64,000 bases of DNA from Syngnathus acus (taxonomy: Eukaryota; Chordata; Actinopteri; Syngnathiformes; Syngnathidae): the NCBI RefSeq assembly GCF_901709675.1, contig NC_051093.1, positions 496,001 through 560,000 on the forward strand, in the 5' to 3' direction. The position numbers and the translations under genes are program-made. Each line of letters begins with the position of its first letter. The stretch's first letter is position 1. Under the pieces are notes generated by a model, which saw nothing but the letters and a program-made list of their open reading frames with translations, had not been told where the DNA came from and did no database searches. Shown here one piece after another: positions 53,532 through 64,000 of the stretch.

Positions 53532-54191
53532 TCTTCAAAAAGGAAACAAGTGTTTAATTTCATTGTAGTACAGCCTTTAAGACATCCAACCATATTGTAT
53601 ATATCTCAGAATCTTTCTCTATATTTAATGTATATTAATTTTCATGTTCATACAAGCAAGTCAATGTCCCACGTGTTATGGCTAGCAATAGCACGTTTTC
53701 TACTGAGAAAGCAGACGATAAACTTACCTCCACAGACGTTGCAGTCGCTGGTATTGGATCGGGATTTTCAGATGTTGGCCCAGTTTCGACAAAATGCATA
53801 TGCACAAAAGAGCATATATGTGTGTGATTTGTGACATTTTTTACTGTAAATCCCTAACGTTTACAAGCTTCTACCCAGCGAAGGCATTTCTCTCGGCTCC
53901 TCCTCAGCTTTGGAAAAGAAATGTAGAAAACTCCCCTCATGATCCCGGTCAGCATATCGCGAGTCGCTTCGGCAGACACCAAAGCAGCAGTGTTTTGTTG
54001 TAACCGTGATAGGTCCGTTAATGTTATTTCTGATATAAAAAAAAATAGCGAGTTGGTCTTACTGTTTACTACCTGTGAGGCTCAAGTAATGTCCGACCGA
54101 CCACGCTGCGCTTCGCTATTCTAAAAATAGAAACTTTGGGGTAATTGTGACAAGCCCAATTATTGGGCTTATAATAATTTAGAATGTAATA
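53532..54191. other. Spacer, no gene established
   Basis: Sequence between Gypsy-2 and metrnl. A donor-like GAG|GTAAGT on the minus strand near 53728 follows a short open stretch, but no family was recognised. Confidence 0.35.
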
Positions 54192-54197
54192 TTTATT
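54192..54197 (-). promoter_or_regulatory. Polyadenylation signal AATAAA, candidate for metrnl
   Basis: AATAAA on the minus strand about 300 bp beyond the metrnl stop codon. Confidence 0.45.
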
Positions 54198-54496
54198 CAA
54201 TTGATTTAAGTGTCATCAAAGTGCACAAGTGCAGAAACATTTAAATGTTTTCACATTTAGGCATTTTGTAAACAAAAAACACTCTTGACTTAATCTATTT
54301 CTGTGATAAGAAATAACTTTTGTACATCCCGCTTTTCACAAAGCCCGCCTCGCTGCCTGCCAAATATACACTTCTGGTTTGTTCATTCACATTTTGCACA
54401 CCAAGAGGGGGTGGGGATTCTGCTTCATTTCATCCAACGGTGACCACGGTCAGTCTCAAATGAATCTACAAAGTGGATGGATTCCTCCAAGTCCTT

Positions 54497-57400
54497 TCAG
54501 TCCACATCCAGGTGACAAGGATTGTTCCCGAGTCTCTGCGCTTCTCCATACAAGCGTAGGAAGTCTTTGTAACGTGGCGCGCAGCCCATCCAGGCCTCGC
54601 CGAAGCGCAGTGTCCCCGTGAAGAGGAAATCACCCTCGCCGGCTTTTATGCCGCACCGCAGCGGCATCATGATGTGTCCCGACCAGCGGCGTGCCCTCGG
54701 ACCCCCAGGGACAAACACCTGCGTCTTTTGTCTGTGCAAGCGGCTGACGTCCACGTTGATGGACCAGCGATCCTCGGCCACCTCCTCCTGCATCGCCCTG
54801 ATGACGCCGCGGGCCACTGAGCAACACGCGCACGCACGCACGCACACACACACACACAGTTACATAAAGTGGGGAGAACAAGTATTTGATACACTGCTGA
54901 TTTTTCAAGTTTTCCCACTTGCAAAGCATGTAGAAATCTGTGATTTCTATCATAGGTACTCTTCAACTGTGAGTGATGGAATCTAAAACAAAAATCCAGA
55001 AAATCACATTGTATGATTTTTAAATAATTAATTTCCATTTTATTGCATGAAATAAGGAATGAAATACTGAGGGAAGGAGGTTGTTGGCCAAGATCTCACG
55101 ATACATGGCCCCATCCTTCCCTGAATACGGTGCAGTGGTCCTGTTCCCTTTGCAGAAAAGCATCCCCAAAGAATGCCGCCATCCTTCACAGTTGGGATGG
55201 TGTTCTTGGGGTTGTACTCATCATTCTTCTTCCTCGGAACACGACGAGTGGAGTTTAAACGAAAAACAGGGATGAGAATGGCAAATGTAAAAAAGCACAG
55301 AAAAGTAGCGGGGAGGGATTATGAAGATTTGTTCTTTAACAATATCATGACAACAGCCTAACATTAGCTTACATGTAACATCATGTTACTTTCTAAACCC
55401 ACATGCTTGTAAAAGTAAAAACGTAGCTTTGTGTTTTTTTGTTTCGATGTGCTCCTTTAATGTTCCTAGCGCCGCGACCTCCATAGCTGATCATATCTTG
55501 ACAGAGAATACACAAAACCTAAAGATGCCGTCGCGGCGGGCGGGGGAATGCTCGCGGGTCACCGAGGCTAACGTTGCCCGGCCAGCTGGCCGGCCGCTCC
55601 CCCCCATATATAAAAAAATAATTTTCTCAACGGATTTACACGATTCACGAAAATGATACTTTCGACGAAAAAAACCACAGAAATCCGCGGATCCGCGGAA
55701 GATTCTCATCCCTGGAAAAAGTTATATTTTTGTCTTATCAGACCACATGACCTCCCATTACACCTTTGGATCATCCAGATGGTCATTTGCAAACTTCAGA
55801 CGGGCCTTGACATGCGTTGGCTTGAGCAAGTAAGAGCATTGAAGATGGGTCGCGGCTGGGTCTTCCAGCATGACAATGACCCAAAAAACACAGCCAGGGC
55901 AACTAAGGAGTGGGTCCGTAGGAAACATCTCAAGGTCCTGGAGTGGCCTAGCCAGTCTCCAGATCTGAATCCAATAGAGAATCTTTGGAGGGAGCTTAAA
56001 GTCCGTGTGGCCCAGCGACAGCCCCAAAACCTGAAGGCTCTGGAGGAGATCTGTATGGAGGATCCCTGCTGCAGTGTGTGCAAACCTGGTCAAGAACTAC
56101 AGGAAACGTCTGATCTCTGTAATTGCAAACAAAAGTTTCTGCACCAAGTATTAAGTTCTGTTTTTCTGACGTATCAAATACTTATTTCATGCAATAAAAT
56201 AGAAATGTATTATTTAAAAATCATACAATGTGATTTTCTGGATTTTTGTTTTAGATTCCATCACTCACAGTTGAAGAGTACCTATGATAGAAATTACAGA
56301 CTTCTACATGCTTTGCAAGTGGGAAAACCTGAAAAATCAGCAGTGTATCAAATACTTGTTCTCCCCACTGTACTGTTGTGCTGTGCTAAAAGACCCACAA
56401 AGACTTACTTACCAAAGTCTGTGGTGCAGACTGCCAGAAGAACCTCAGCGTCACTGCACGGCTGACAGGGTGCTAAAAGAGAAGGAACAAGGAAAGGCTC
56501 ATGTCACAATTCCACAAATACAATTTGAAAAAGAGACAAAAAGAATTTGTAAGAAAAAAACAAATAGGTTTTGAATGTCAAAGAGAGAGTGGTCGTCCTC
56601 AGGAACAAATGAAAATTCCCAGATCAACATCAATTTGCACAATCTTGCGCTTGAGTATAATTTGGTTTCAACGTTCTACTTTCAAAGGATGTTGAAAATA
56701 GGCAAACAATGCTGCAAAGCGTATTAAAAACATTCCTGAGGCAACGTAACGTATGGGGTGGTCAGGCGCCTGTGCAAAACGTCATTTCCGAGCTAGCATA
56801 TTTGGGGTGGTGTCGCGTAATGGGTAATGGCTCTTGTTGAACTCCACCAGTTTTGTACTGAAATGACAAATTGCAACTGCAGCAATTTGAAGCAGAACCC
56901 TCTGGTGTGTTTGATTTGGCTATTTGTTGCCTTCAAAGGCAGAATCGAAGCATGTTCGCGTGTTGACCGTGAAACCTGACCGCAGGAATGAAGGCGAGAG
57001 CCGCGTCAGCATCTTGCTCTGGTCACTTCTGATGAAGACCACTTGACAGACTGGAAGAATACACCAAAACATCTGGACCCAAACAGCGTACATCACGAAT
57101 AGCACCCAGCCAAATGGGAACCACTTCAAAAAGTCATGAGAGATGATGAGGTTGCAATAAGCAGGGAGGGAAGGAGGAAAAAGGTTTCCACTGAAGGGGT
57201 GACAGCGGAACAGCTGCCCGGGAGAACATTCCGGCTTGCACGGGTGAGCGAGTTAGATGAGAGGAAGTCATTCATCCGTTAGCCCGCACGAGAACAACGG
57301 CTTTGAGAAGCGTGCCAGAACCTTGGCAGCGGCCACATTATAGCGGCCGTCATGATGCAGGATGTGGATACGTGAGGCCGGACAGACGCCAATACACATG

Positions 57401-60125
57401 TGGAGGTGGCTGGTTCAGCAGGTACGCGGCATGAAAACACGTGCTGCCATTTTACATCTACAATAACACCGTAGCAACTGTCGCATGCACACTGCGACTG
57501 TGCAATTAGACAGACAGCATAGGCAGCAGGAAGTGGCGGATTGTGCTGGACTTTGAGGCGGAAAGGCGCGGGCGACGGTCCCGCTTACCCCCGAGCGTGG
57601 TGTCCTCAGCTCCTGGCACCTCAGCGACCAGCTCGTACTGCAAAGCAGTGACACGGCGGCCGATGTCGGTGTGGGGGACGGCCTCGATGAAGAGCGCTCC
57701 CTCCAGGATGCCGAAGCAGCGTGCCTTGGCTGGCGCCAGCTCCTCCTCGCGCAGCAGCAAGCGCAGACGGCCGTCGAGGTCCAGGTAGATGTTACTTCCA
57801 CTGGAGCGGGCGGCAGGCTTGACGCAGATAGAGAGCCGGGCGGCGGCAGCACCGCTGGGGCGCAGGTTGACGATGAGGGCGCCCGTGGGGTAGAGCCACT
57901 CCAGGGTGCCCTGGGCGCAGCGCAGGTACACCTGCTCCACGTCACGCGTGTGCCCCTCGTGAGTCAGCCCGCTACGGCACCGCACAAAACACGCATGCGT
58001 TAGCTGGACATGGCTTTTTTTAAGAACAGCTCCACTAAGTTACTCGCGCGGCACGCACGAATACACACATTTCTGCAGTCAATTTGAAATAAAGTTGTCG
58101 TTTTGAATCAAGGGCTGAAAACTGTTTTTTCTGATTCGATTCTTGGTGCTTGAAAATGGAAGAACTTGAGCAAACTGCTGCAGTGGAAAGGGAACCACCC
58201 GATGCCTGCCTGCTGTATTTAATGGTGCTGAAAATAAAACCCACAGACCGTCTTTCAGCCAGTTGTTCTGCGGCAAAACGGACAGACGCAGGAAGTTGTC
58301 AGCGGCCGAGCGGCATGCCAAGCGCGTGGTTGGACTCCGCTAGGAGAAACGCCCTGTTTACTGAACACGAGATTACCCCCCCCCCCATTTCGAAAAAAAG
58401 AAAACACAGCGGGGCGCACTCTGCTCGGCTTGGCTCAGCTTGCCTTTAATTAACTCAAGCCTGGTCCCACTTGCATCGTTTCTGCATGCAATTAAAGCTC
58501 CTTAGTCAACAGCCTGCTAATTAACACCACATTATTGATGGTGGTGGGGGGTGAGGATTATGCAGGCCAGACTTTAAGGTCAAAAAACTTTTCAGCAGCT
58601 GTCTGACGGAAAGGGTGTGCGACCACACTTGTAATTAACATACCCACTTGATCTTGTAAAATGTATCTATGCCCCATCCACATGAACGCCCATGCTGCTT
58701 AACACGCAAATACAAAACAAGAGGCACCGGGAGGTGTTGTAGGCCACAACTCCTGCCCAAAAGCTCACATGCAGGCTAAGCAGCCAAGTCCGGCTCGTGA
58801 TGTTGCTCACCATGTTGCTTTAAACCCAAACTTGATGTCAGCTGAGCAATGTGATGTGTCTTTGTTAGCAGCTAGCCGGCTAAGCGCTCGCTTGAACTTT
58901 CACGAACGTTTTACGCCATTCGCGAGCGATCAATGTAGAGCAACATACCTAGGGTGACCAGGTATTTTGAGCCCCCCAAAAAATGTCCGGGGGGAATTTA
59001 AAAATTGTCCGGGATTTTGTTGGACTGCCTCAAACGTAACACATGTACACTACATTGTCAATAGAACTGTCACTCCGTTCCATTTCACTCAATTCCAGGT
59101 TTTTCTGTATCGTTCGCAAATAAGTCACGCCTTTCTCCTCAAATTTAGTCACTTTGCTACAAAGTAGGGTGGGCTGGCCAGTCTACACCGAGTGTTTACA
59201 AGCAATGCCTGAACGAAAATGCACGTTCACGGAGGAGTTGAATAAAAAAATTCCCATGCAAATAAATGTGCCAAAGCATGAGGACTGAAGAGGAGTCCTT
59301 TTCTTCTTCAAATGCTGCACTGATGGCCGTATTTCCTTTGTCAATTTTTACTTAGTGTACCACTATAAAACTCAAAAATGTCAGTGTAAACATATGTTTT
59401 TGTTCGTGTAAATATGTTTTTGTTATTGTATATATGTTGTTTGGTTATTCTGGCCAATAAATGCAATTGATATGCAGACACCATGTCATTTGTGTCATAA
59501 TATACGACAAAAAAAAAGGGTCCTCTTTTTCAGAAACCCTAATCTGGTCACCCTAAACATACCGAACACAATAAAGCATCTCTTCGAGCATGCCGGTGGA
59601 AACTAGGAATCGTGAGTCGAATGACATCGGCAGGTAACAGTTTTAGTTGCAGTGTGGCTTACAACTGCTCATAGGTCGCACATTTGCACGATGTTGCTGT
59701 GGTCCTTTCTGGGGACTTAATATCATGCAAGCCAATGGCATTGCCATACTCATTAGTTTGGCATCAAGTGTTGTTTTTATACAATCCACACGAGGGGATT
59801 CTAGTGCAATGCTGATCGTGCTTATTTTGTGTATATATATTATTATATTTTGTGATCCATTGCTATGTAGGCCAATTGTGATGCTTGTGTACCAGATAGC
59901 TACATAAAGTGGCTATAAGTAGCCACTCAGAGTGTTGTGCCTGGATGGAACGTGCATTTTATTCTCGTCCTTATTCTTGGTTATCATGGTTATTGCTCAC
60001 CTGCCCTTCCAGCTGCAGTGGTCGCTCGAATACTGGCAGAGAGAAGTCCGACATCGGCTGAAAACGAAGACGACGACGACAAGGCGAGGAAACCAGGAGG
60101 CGTCTAGCAGCGGCTGACTATGCAT
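54497..60125 (-). CDS. metrnl: Meteorin-like protein, secreted, four exons, complete
   Basis: Secreted meteorin-family factor (neurotrophic/metabolic and immune roles in mammals). Exons (descending): 60125-60001, 57971-57589, 56472-56413 and 54816-54497. Lengths 125+383+60+320 join in frame to 295 residues plus stop, the family's size. The ATG at 60125 opens a hydrophobic stretch ([10 protein letters not shown]), a likely signal peptide, followed by [12 protein letters not shown]. Exon 2 has [34 protein letters not shown] and [16 protein letters not shown]. Exon 3 has [18 protein letters not shown]. Exon 4 has [34 protein letters not shown] and [13 protein letters not shown] and CSWKGSGLTHE favour METRNL over METRN. 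The last intron contains a Tc1 element, but splice sites look intact. Confidence 0.94.
54867..56370 (+). mobile_element. Tc1/mariner element, second family, internally inverted
   Basis: The termini AGTGGGGAGAACAAGTATTT (left) and the reverse complement (right, to 56370) define a Tc1 family different from copies 1-3. The transposase pieces disagree in strand: 55080-55830 encodes the middle region on the minus strand ([20 protein letters not shown]), while 55838-56150 encodes the C-terminal region on the plus strand ([32 protein letters not shown]). The N-terminal DNA-binding region is missing. Lies in metrnl intron 3. Confidence 0.85.
55267..55714. mobile_element. Putative DNA transposon family (CAGGGATGAGAA termini), copy 2
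   Basis: About 448 bp from CAGGGATGAGAATG to GATTCTCATCCCTG with GAAAAA on both sides (55261-55266; 55715-55720), a clear 6-bp target duplication because the host Tc1 sequence reads through when it is discounted. Same interior as the copy at 3827-10437. No coding capacity. Confidence 0.85.
58950..59555. mobile_element. hAT-type non-autonomous element (TAGGGTGACCA termini)
   Basis: 606 bp with termini TAGGGTGACCAGGT and ATCTGGTCACCCTA and a perfect 8-bp duplication AACATACC (58942-58949; 59556-59563), the hAT hallmark. Only short open frames inside. Lies in metrnl intron 1. Confidence 0.88.
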
Positions 60126-61200
60126 GTTGGTCTTCCTTCGCCTCAAAGTGGCTTCAAAGTCCGCCGCCACATTTCCTCGCAGCCGTCCACTCGGCTTAGG
60201 GCACCCCCTGTCTTACTCTGCTTGTTTCTGCTTCAGTCGTCGCTTCGGCGTTTAAAGTTTTAACTTTGTCAGAGCCGAGCAGAGGATTTGCTTCTCCGTC
60301 GTCTTGGGCTCTCCGCTTTCAATCCTCCGTCAAACGAGCTCGGAGAGTCGGAGCTCCGACTTGCGACTGTGCCCGTGAGCGCTCCTCCCACACCGCGCCC
60401 CCTTCACTTCCTTCTTGCGCCTCCCTTAAAGACGCGTTCAAGAATTCAAGCTCATAGTTTTTGCTGAGATCAAACACGTGTCCTTAAATCAGAGGTGTGT
60501 GACAAGTACTCGAAAAAGTGAGGGGGGGGAATGGCATCCAAAATCGCTCCCTTCTTATTGACTTGTATAGTGGTCATTTATGCAGAGGAGGAAGACAAAC
60601 TCTTTCAAAACAAAGAAAGTAGACACAAATCAATGTCGTTTTTCAAGAGAAAATGATCAAATCTGTCAAATATCTGCCTTTACCATAACAGGGCTCGATT
60701 CGGACTAACACTGATGCATGCACATAGAAACGTACATGGAGGTGTCCCGATGAAATAACTTGTTCTTCTGGCTGGTGACGTTGCTATTCATGTTGCACAA
60801 CTTAAAAAAAAAAATCAAGTTGTAACATTCATCCCCATATAATGACATTTGGCAGACGTACATACATCACATAGGTTTGCAAATAACACCGGTTCATGAG
60901 GGGACAGCAAAATCCCTCATTGGTCTCTCACAACTGACTTCATTCGAGCCCATTTCCAAGATGGAGTTGAAGTGACTTCAAGTAATCTGGGCCAATTTGT
61001 TAAGTTACGCAAGAAGAGGTTCTCCGTTTCAAAATGGACTCGGCGACCGTGTCCATCGAAAGGTGGTTGGTGATGGAGATTGTTGGATTCGAATGGGTGT
61101 CAGAACCGTCATACTGCAAGTTGCGGTTTCAATTTGTCACCTTGATCACACCTTTCTTGCTTTTATCAACTTCTGGGAGCAAACACAAAAAGCTCAGCCA
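60126..61200. other. metrnl upstream region, no other gene seen
   Basis: Contains the presumed metrnl promoter and 5' UTR (roughly 60126-60480, GC-richer) followed by AT-rich spacer. Confidence 0.45.
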
Positions 61201-61356
61201 AAGAACGTTCCAATTGGCTGCATTTCATTAATTCACTTCCAATTGGCTGCATTTCATTAATTCACTCACTCACTCACTCACTCACTCACTCACTCACTCA
61301 CTCACTCACTCACTCACTCACTCACTCACTCACTCACTCACTCACTCACTCACTCC
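61201..61356. repeat. 29-bp tandem duplication running into (TCAC)n array
   Basis: CCAATTGGCTGCATTTCATT occurs twice, 29 bp apart. The second copy runs into about 24 uninterrupted TCAC units. Confidence 0.95.
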
Positions 61357-62174
61357 ACGAACTGCGGGCATCCCGCTCTTGCCAAATTCAACAAATGCGG
61401 ACTTAGGAGAACCTAAGCCATACAATGAGGAGAAGCAGAACCATCCGTTTGTAACTGGTGCTTTGCGACTGGCTGAAGATGAGCACATGATGACAGATGA
61501 GATGGCGTACAATTCTGGCTTGGGGCCGCGTGCGTCGTCAAGGGGCCCCGCCCTGGCCGGTGACACCCGTGCGGGCTGTTGTTCCAACTGACAAGACGTT
61601 CTTTGATTCATCGAGCCTTTGCGGCGGTTTGTGCCAGTGGCTGTCTCCAAACAACTCCCCGATGAGCAAACAAGCGAGCGTGTTGCGACAAGACATCTGC
61701 CGCACCTTTCTTCGGTCTAGGATGAAATAACTCACACGGACTCACGTTTGAAACGACAATGTTTCCCAGTTTGACAATAGTGTCAAAACCCAAAGCCCTG
61801 TAGAACCCCACCCGCTTTAACGGCAACTCATTGTGACATTTGTACGTATGTGATGTTATAATAAGGTTAGCAATCATTGAATGAAGTCAGAGACAGAAGG
61901 GTGTGAGATTTCTCCCATCCCCTCCCCCGCTATCTGTTGTCTTCCGTGTTAAGAGCAACGCTGGCGTCTGATCTATTGACTGCAACAGCTCTGGCCCAAC
62001 TCTGGACATCCGGCCGCCGTCCTCGGGAGGAGTCTCCACTCCCTGCGAGCTCGCCAGCCGTGGCTCAGCTGTGTGCCACCGTGGCACACTGGGGCCTGCC
62101 ATTCGTGCGGGTGCAGTCGGGGTCGACTAACACCACCACCCGGTACACTGCTGCTTCCACACAAAGCTGGGATC

Positions 62175-62475
62175 CTTCGCCACTACATCTGGACTGTCTT
62201 TTAACCAGCACTTCCCCGACGACTCACCCATCCCCTCTTTCTGGACTACCCCCTAACCCCGTCACCTCCACCTCCCGTACACTGCCAACCTCAACAAACT
62301 CCGCTCCCCCCGCTCCTCCATCAATCTCCTTCGCACTGCTGACTGATGTCATGTTACTAACTGTATCCTATTGTCCTGTCCACCCCCGTACGTCCCCACC
62401 TTTTTTTCCTGTAAGTGTCTTTGGGTCATTGAAAACCGCTATATAAATTAAATGAATTATTATTATTATAATGTA
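62175..62475 (+). mobile_element. LINE 3' end fragment
   Basis: Ends with GTCTTTGGGTCATTGAAAA, ATATAAATTAAATGAATT and (ATT)n, near-identical to 47510-47600. The preceding proline/serine/threonine-rich open stretch is probably LINE-derived; no domain was recognised. Confidence 0.5.
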
Positions 62476-63522
62476 AATATCTCTGGACCTACCATCGAGC
62501 CTTGTGGAACACCAATCATGTTGATGGTCAGGGGGGCGCACACCTGATAGTTGTCATCATTGACGAAATGACAGATGGCAGGAGAGCGTTACTCCTCATC
62601 CAGCACGCTGCTGCTTTGGAAACAAACTTGGCTTAGTTTGGAGGACTGCTCAGGGGCCGTTGAAGGGCAGAGCTCATGTGGAATCGTGGCCGACAGGGAG
62701 GCCTTTGGCGCTCAAGTGTGCGCGCTGGGGGAAGGGCATGCTTGTTGTTTTTCCAGCAGGCCTCGTGTCGCTCACTCTTGCTGACTGACTTTCAAGCTGA
62801 CAACCCTGCTGCTGCTGCTGCCGCTCACAGGCTGTAATTTGCCTTTTTTATGTCAGCGGCGAATGTCCTGTGTCCTAACATTTGCGTTGCTCTCCATAAC
62901 CACCATTCAAACTTCATTTATTTGTTTTGACCAATGAAATGTATTCAAATGCCATGAATTTCTTCCAGGCCCTACCACTATTTTTTGTTACAAATTTTAA
63001 AGCCCAAGTATCACAGTAATTGACATTTTACTAATTTAGTTGTCTATATGAAGTGGAACAGCGATGCTTTTATTTGAATTCCTCGTTTTGATAGCATCAC
63101 AGGTCCCTCTTTTCTACTTGTTCAGGGTGTGGCTCAGAGCAAGCCGTTTTGGTGCGGTCTCTTTAGATGCAAATGGAATAATTCACACCCCACACCCTCC
63201 AGGCCGCAAGATGTGCGCCTCCCTTTCTGGTCGACGTATTTGTAGTTTTTTTTAGCCGAGGTAGTCTTTACTTGCACCGCAAACGTTTTGAGTGATTAAA
63301 GGATATCAACAGCAGAAGACTTGTCCATACAACCATACATAACACGTAATGAAATTAATCCCCTCACAATAGGTATGAACATGTATTGTAAACAAGCACT
63401 GCAGTCAAGCTACAAAGTAAGCTAATGCTAGCGCTAGCGAGAAGCTAACGAATGCATATAACACATTATTGTGTTCCCCAAGAATAATACAGCACCTTCG
63501 ATGCAATTCATCTGATACAACT
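62476..63522. other. Intergenic, no gene seen
   Basis: Includes a short CTG/CTGC cluster at 62810-62826. No ORF with family resemblance. Confidence 0.5.
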
Positions 63523-63624
63523 ACCGTATTTTTCGGACTATAAGTTGCGGGTTTTTTCATAGTTTGGGTGGGGGGGCGACTTATACTGAGGAGCGACTTA
63601 TGTGAATTCTTTCACAAATTTGCA

Positions 63625-63658
<34 letters not shown>

Positions 63659-63720
63659 TGAAACCGCGATAAACAAACCGCGATGTAGCAAGGGATTACT
63701 GTAATTTGAATTTCAAGTGA
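63523..63720. mobile_element. DNA transposon end resembling the 27-bp TIR element
   Basis: TACCGTATTTTTCGGACTAT continues AAGTTGCG, then sub-terminal GCGACTTATACTGAGGAGCG. The pattern TACCGTATT...C-GGA-or-CGA-TATAAG parallels the end at 3102. A 29-base A run and AACCGCGATAAACAAACCGC follow. The other end was not found in the window. Confidence 0.45.
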
Positions 63721-64000
63721 CGCCAGCAGCACGGCGGTTGTTTACATAAAGGACAAAGATTCGATCACGGGATGACGAAGGGCCCCACGTACTACCGGCA
63801 TCATTCGCGGCTTTGTTTGTAAGACGAAGAGTTTGAAGGATTTAATGATTTGGAGTGACACAGAAGGTTTGAAAAACTATTATGGCTTTTACGCACGCCC
63901 GGTCCTACTCTACGGAGGTCTCTTTCACCTCCGTGGATGGAAGTCGGGGGCCGGCGCTCGGCCGGGTGGCTGTCCGAGGACGGTGGATGGGGCTCGGACA
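63721..64000. other. No feature established
   Basis: GC-rich toward the right edge, including a CGGAGGTCTCTTTCACCTCC inverted repeat near 63915. No coding match recognised. Confidence 0.3.

Noticed and set aside
58035-58450. Possible additional metrnl exon
   Set aside because: The open frames lack family resemblance, and the four identified exons already join in frame to the expected length.

Overview
The window looks like nuclear DNA of a teleost fish. It has vertebrate genes with GT-AG introns (hgs, a claudin, a RING/B30.2 gene, an AIG1-type gene and metrnl), all on the minus strand. They are embedded in a dense mix of transposon families typical of fish: Tc1, Rex3, L2/Rex1-type LINEs, chromoviral and other Gypsy elements, BEL/Pao, hAT, and a tRNA-derived SINE. 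In human, HGS and METRNL both lie on chromosome 17q25, so the host genes may be a rearranged piece of that synteny block (established knowledge; not testable from the window alone). I cannot name the species.

Layout. 1-14255: hgs, 15 exons visible, with the last exons beyond the left edge. Intron 8 (2999-11338) holds a five-level nest of transposons, and a Tc1 copy with an unbroken transposase frame sits in intron 15. 15882-16529: single-exon claudin. 17771-19456: TRIM-like gene with a frameshift and an in-frame stop. 20188-21462: two-exon AIG1/GIMAP-like protein whose nucleotide-binding motifs are degenerate. 23067-32454: SINE, then a full-length Ty3/Gypsy element (minus) with near-identical LTRs, a gag-pol -1 frameshift signal and a MYND-type zinc finger ahead of the protease; a Rex3 copy is inserted near its 3' end. 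33286-40647: LINE cluster comprising a fragment with a 2A-like motif and PHD-like fingers, a Rex1/L2-type LINE (minus) split by a second LINE of the same group (plus), and a PHD-endonuclease fragment. 40684-46197: SINEs and a BEL/Pao remnant carrying a Tc1 copy, then a hAT remnant. 46198-46510: minisatellite made of consensus ETS-type motifs. 48164-53526: full-length chromovirus-type Gypsy element with a perfect 5-bp target duplication and a frameshift before its chromodomain. 54497-60125: complete four-exon metrnl with another Tc1 copy in its last intron. 60126-64000: non-coding, with a TCAC array and transposon ends.

The host genes do not form an operon or pathway. HGS is an endosomal ESCRT-0 sorting protein, claudins build tight junctions, TRIM and GIMAP-like proteins are usually immune-related, and METRNL is a secreted factor. 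What the window shows best is the relative order of transposon insertions, because many target-site duplications can be read directly. The strongest leads are the MYND-finger Gypsy element with its textbook frameshift signal, the 2A-bearing LINE fragment, the LINE with a zinc finger inside its reverse transcriptase, and a putative DNA-transposon family with 6-bp duplications. All exon boundaries were inferred by hand from frame, splice consensus and remembered family similarity; no search was run.
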